This document shows, in pieces, positions 62,335 to 64,000 of a stretch of 64,000 nucleotides of DNA (position 1 is the first letter of the stretch; each line of letters begins with the position of its first letter). Origin of the DNA: Pelodera strongyloides. Lineage: Eukaryota > Nematoda > Chromadorea > Rhabditida > Rhabditidae. Below the pieces are notes generated by a model that was given only the letters and a program-made list of their open reading frames with translations, was not told the origin of the DNA and did not search any database. The translations under genes were made by a program, and so were the position numbers. The DNA lies in NCBI GenBank assembly GCA_036852015.1, contig JAANDG010000239.1:124001-188000 (forward strand), read 5' to 3'.

Positions 62335-62770
62335 AGGATCGCAGTCACTACAAAATCATCGTTTTTCTTCGAGTTTACTTGTATTTAGTAAAGAATAGAG
62401 ACAAATACTTTACCAAAACCGAATAATTTGAATTCCAACTCAGGGAGTGAACAAGTAGAAAAGCAGTTCTACTTAGCTACCGCAGGATCACGAAACGTGT
62501 TCATACATCTGCTTCCCGATCGGGAGTATGCAAATTATTTCGGCAAATATCTGCATATTATATCTTTACATATACTGCAAGAGTCTGCAGGCATATCACT
62601 ACACGTTTCATAATCCCGCGGTAGTTAAGTAGAACTACTTTTCGACTTGTTCACCCCCTGAGTTGGAATTCAAATTATTCGGTTTTGGTAAAGTATTTTT
62701 CTTTATTCTTTACTAAATTCAAGTAAACTCGAAGCAAAATGATGATTTTGGAGTGACTGCGATCCTTTAA
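62331..62770. mobile_element. Nested TTAA MITE 3 (AAAGGATCGCAGTCACT ends)
   Basis: Arms of about 170 bp: AAAGGATCGCAGTCACT, ACCGAATAATTTGAATTCC, AAGCAGTTCTACTTAGCTAC and complement; right border TTAA 62767. A short non-palindromic centre remains. Confidence 0.9.
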
Positions 62771-63160
62771 GCAAAGAGCAAAAAAAAATATTTTTTGAAT
62801 TATTCCCCAGGAAAGATATTAGGTAAAAAATGGTACTACAAGATAAACCAGGGAAGCTAAGAGATATGGCTAAAACACACTGTTTTGAGCAAAATAAACT
62901 GTAGTTTTCATCGTTTATTTTACGAAAAGAAAAACAGTTCCTATCCATTTATCCATCTCTTAGCCACATCTCTTAGCTTCCCTGGTTTATCTTGTACTAA
63001 TTTATCGGAAGATCGATCAATACTCACCTTTTTTTACCTAATATCTTCCCTAGGAAATGATTCAAAAAATATTTGTTATGCTCTTTGTTTAAGTTTACCT
63101 TTGTACAATCAAACTAAAGCATAAAAACAGGGTGATTTTCTAGTGAACACATCCCTTTAA

Positions 63161-64000
63161 AATCAACAATGCACAAACAATAAGTAAGTTTTCGAAACAG
63201 AAAGTTTGCCGCGAATGGCACAACTAAAAATATAAATACAACACTTTACTGTTTACAAGCGTGAAGGATCGCTCCGCAAGAGGTCAACGGCTCAACCAGT
63301 CTTGTCGTGTTTTCGAAATCGTGCATATCCCTTTTCTCTGCTAATCAATCAATAGTAGGCTCGAAAAGCAAGAGCCGCTGTCTAGTCATATCCCTGTACA
63401 GACAGTCTGTTGCCATTGATCGTTTCCTGGTAGACGTACACCGGTAAACCGCCACGCCGGTAAGGTTAACTTTGAGGTAAGTTCCCGCTACCTATTTGTA
63501 AACAGACGTAAACGAGTGAAAAGGGTATATTTGGGGTACAGTAAATAAGATTTGATCGGAAAGATGCAAAAAGTTAGATTTGCAAAGCTAGATATTAATT
63601 ATGAATTAAAAACAAAAAAATCGAACGTAAACAAAGTGCGATAAATTGTGCACATAACCAAAGCTTAAAAAAAACGATAAAATATGAAAAGCAAAGCTAG
63701 TATCAAGAAAGTTAACAACAGTACTTTCAAGAGGACATCCAGTGGAAGAGCATCTAATGTAGATGAAATAAGCTAGACTTTGGTGTTACAATGTGTTTAT
63801 TTTGAGCCGAAACGTTGGTGCTCAATAAAGATATATGAAGATCTGCCTTATCTTTATTGGAGAAAAACCAGGAGGTCTGAAAGCTCACCCTTGAAGTATT
63901 ATTACGCTGGACATCCCAAGTGGAGGGACCCAACTTGCTGATTTCTCTACATAGTAATGGTTAAACGAAAGAAGATTATTCCTATGATTATAACGCGGCG
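63161..64000. other. Right edge, no gene seen
   Basis: AT-rich. A word GGACATCC.AGTGGA occurs twice (about 63733 and 63910). No BTB exon or splice pair recognised. Confidence 0.4.

Larger units (their letters stand above)
61703..63160. mobile_element. Outer TTAA element with three nested MITEs
   Basis: Ends AAAGGGATGGGTTCACTAGA and complement CTAGTGAACACATCCCTTT, related to family C. The left arm continues GCTTGTACAAAGGTAAACTT and is then interrupted by the elements 61771-62770; it resumes GCAAAGAGC and runs as a palindrome to 63160. The uninterrupted right arm shows the pre-insertion sequence. Confidence 0.85.

Overview
This window looks like nuclear DNA of a nematode, most likely Caenorhabditis or a close relative (inference). 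The reasons are short introns with TTTCAG or TTTTAG acceptors, splice acceptors 1 to 9 bases upstream of four start codons (as expected for spliced-leader trans-splicing), a tandem family of small BTB-domain genes, and many palindromic TTAA-flanked MITEs. No bacterial or viral gene was recognised. Real coding sequence is only a small part of the window; most long ORFs are chance or repeat-derived. LAYOUT: 0.4-3.7 kb holds BTB gene A on the plus strand. 3.3-18.7 kb is copy 1 of a roughly 15-16 kb segmental duplication. 19.4-27.7 kb holds BTB genes B and C (minus strand). 28.25-44.3 kb is copy 2 of the duplication. 45.9-61.5 kb holds BTB genes D, E and F (minus strand). The right edge, 61.7-63.2 kb, is a nest of MITEs. 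Names A to F are mine, by position. BTB FAMILY: Genes A, B, D, E and F can be assembled exon by exon into open frames of 256, 255, 260, 258 and 268 residues. Introns sit at the same places and phases. Each protein has an N-terminal BTB fold, a helical middle and a short C-terminal Cys/His module followed by an [IV]DR-x-[LV]-F signature. Gene C lacks its first three exons and ends near a duplication junction. BTB proteins commonly act as CUL3 ubiquitin-ligase adaptors; that role is inferred from the family only. DUPLICATED SEGMENT: on the minus strand each copy carries (i) a small gene with hydrophobic segments, (ii) a stretch of conserved hairpins, and (iii) an array of about 20 exon-like modules, each with a TTTTTAG-type acceptor and a GTATGTTT-type donor, but with frame-breaking indels between the two copies. 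This array is the most unusual object in the window and may be a non-coding, multiply spliced transcript or a decaying repeat. Copy 1 took two DNA-transposon insertions after the duplication; copy 2 provides the empty sites. One of them cuts the first coding exon of the hydrophobic-protein gene. MOBILE DNA: at least five TTAA MITE types, two elements with about 8-bp target duplications, one with ambiguous 8-10 bp duplications, a tRNA-derived insertion, and a 1.36-kb palindrome with a minisatellite in both arms. Several MITEs abut and share a single TTAA. All gene models were built by eye, without alignment software or expression data.
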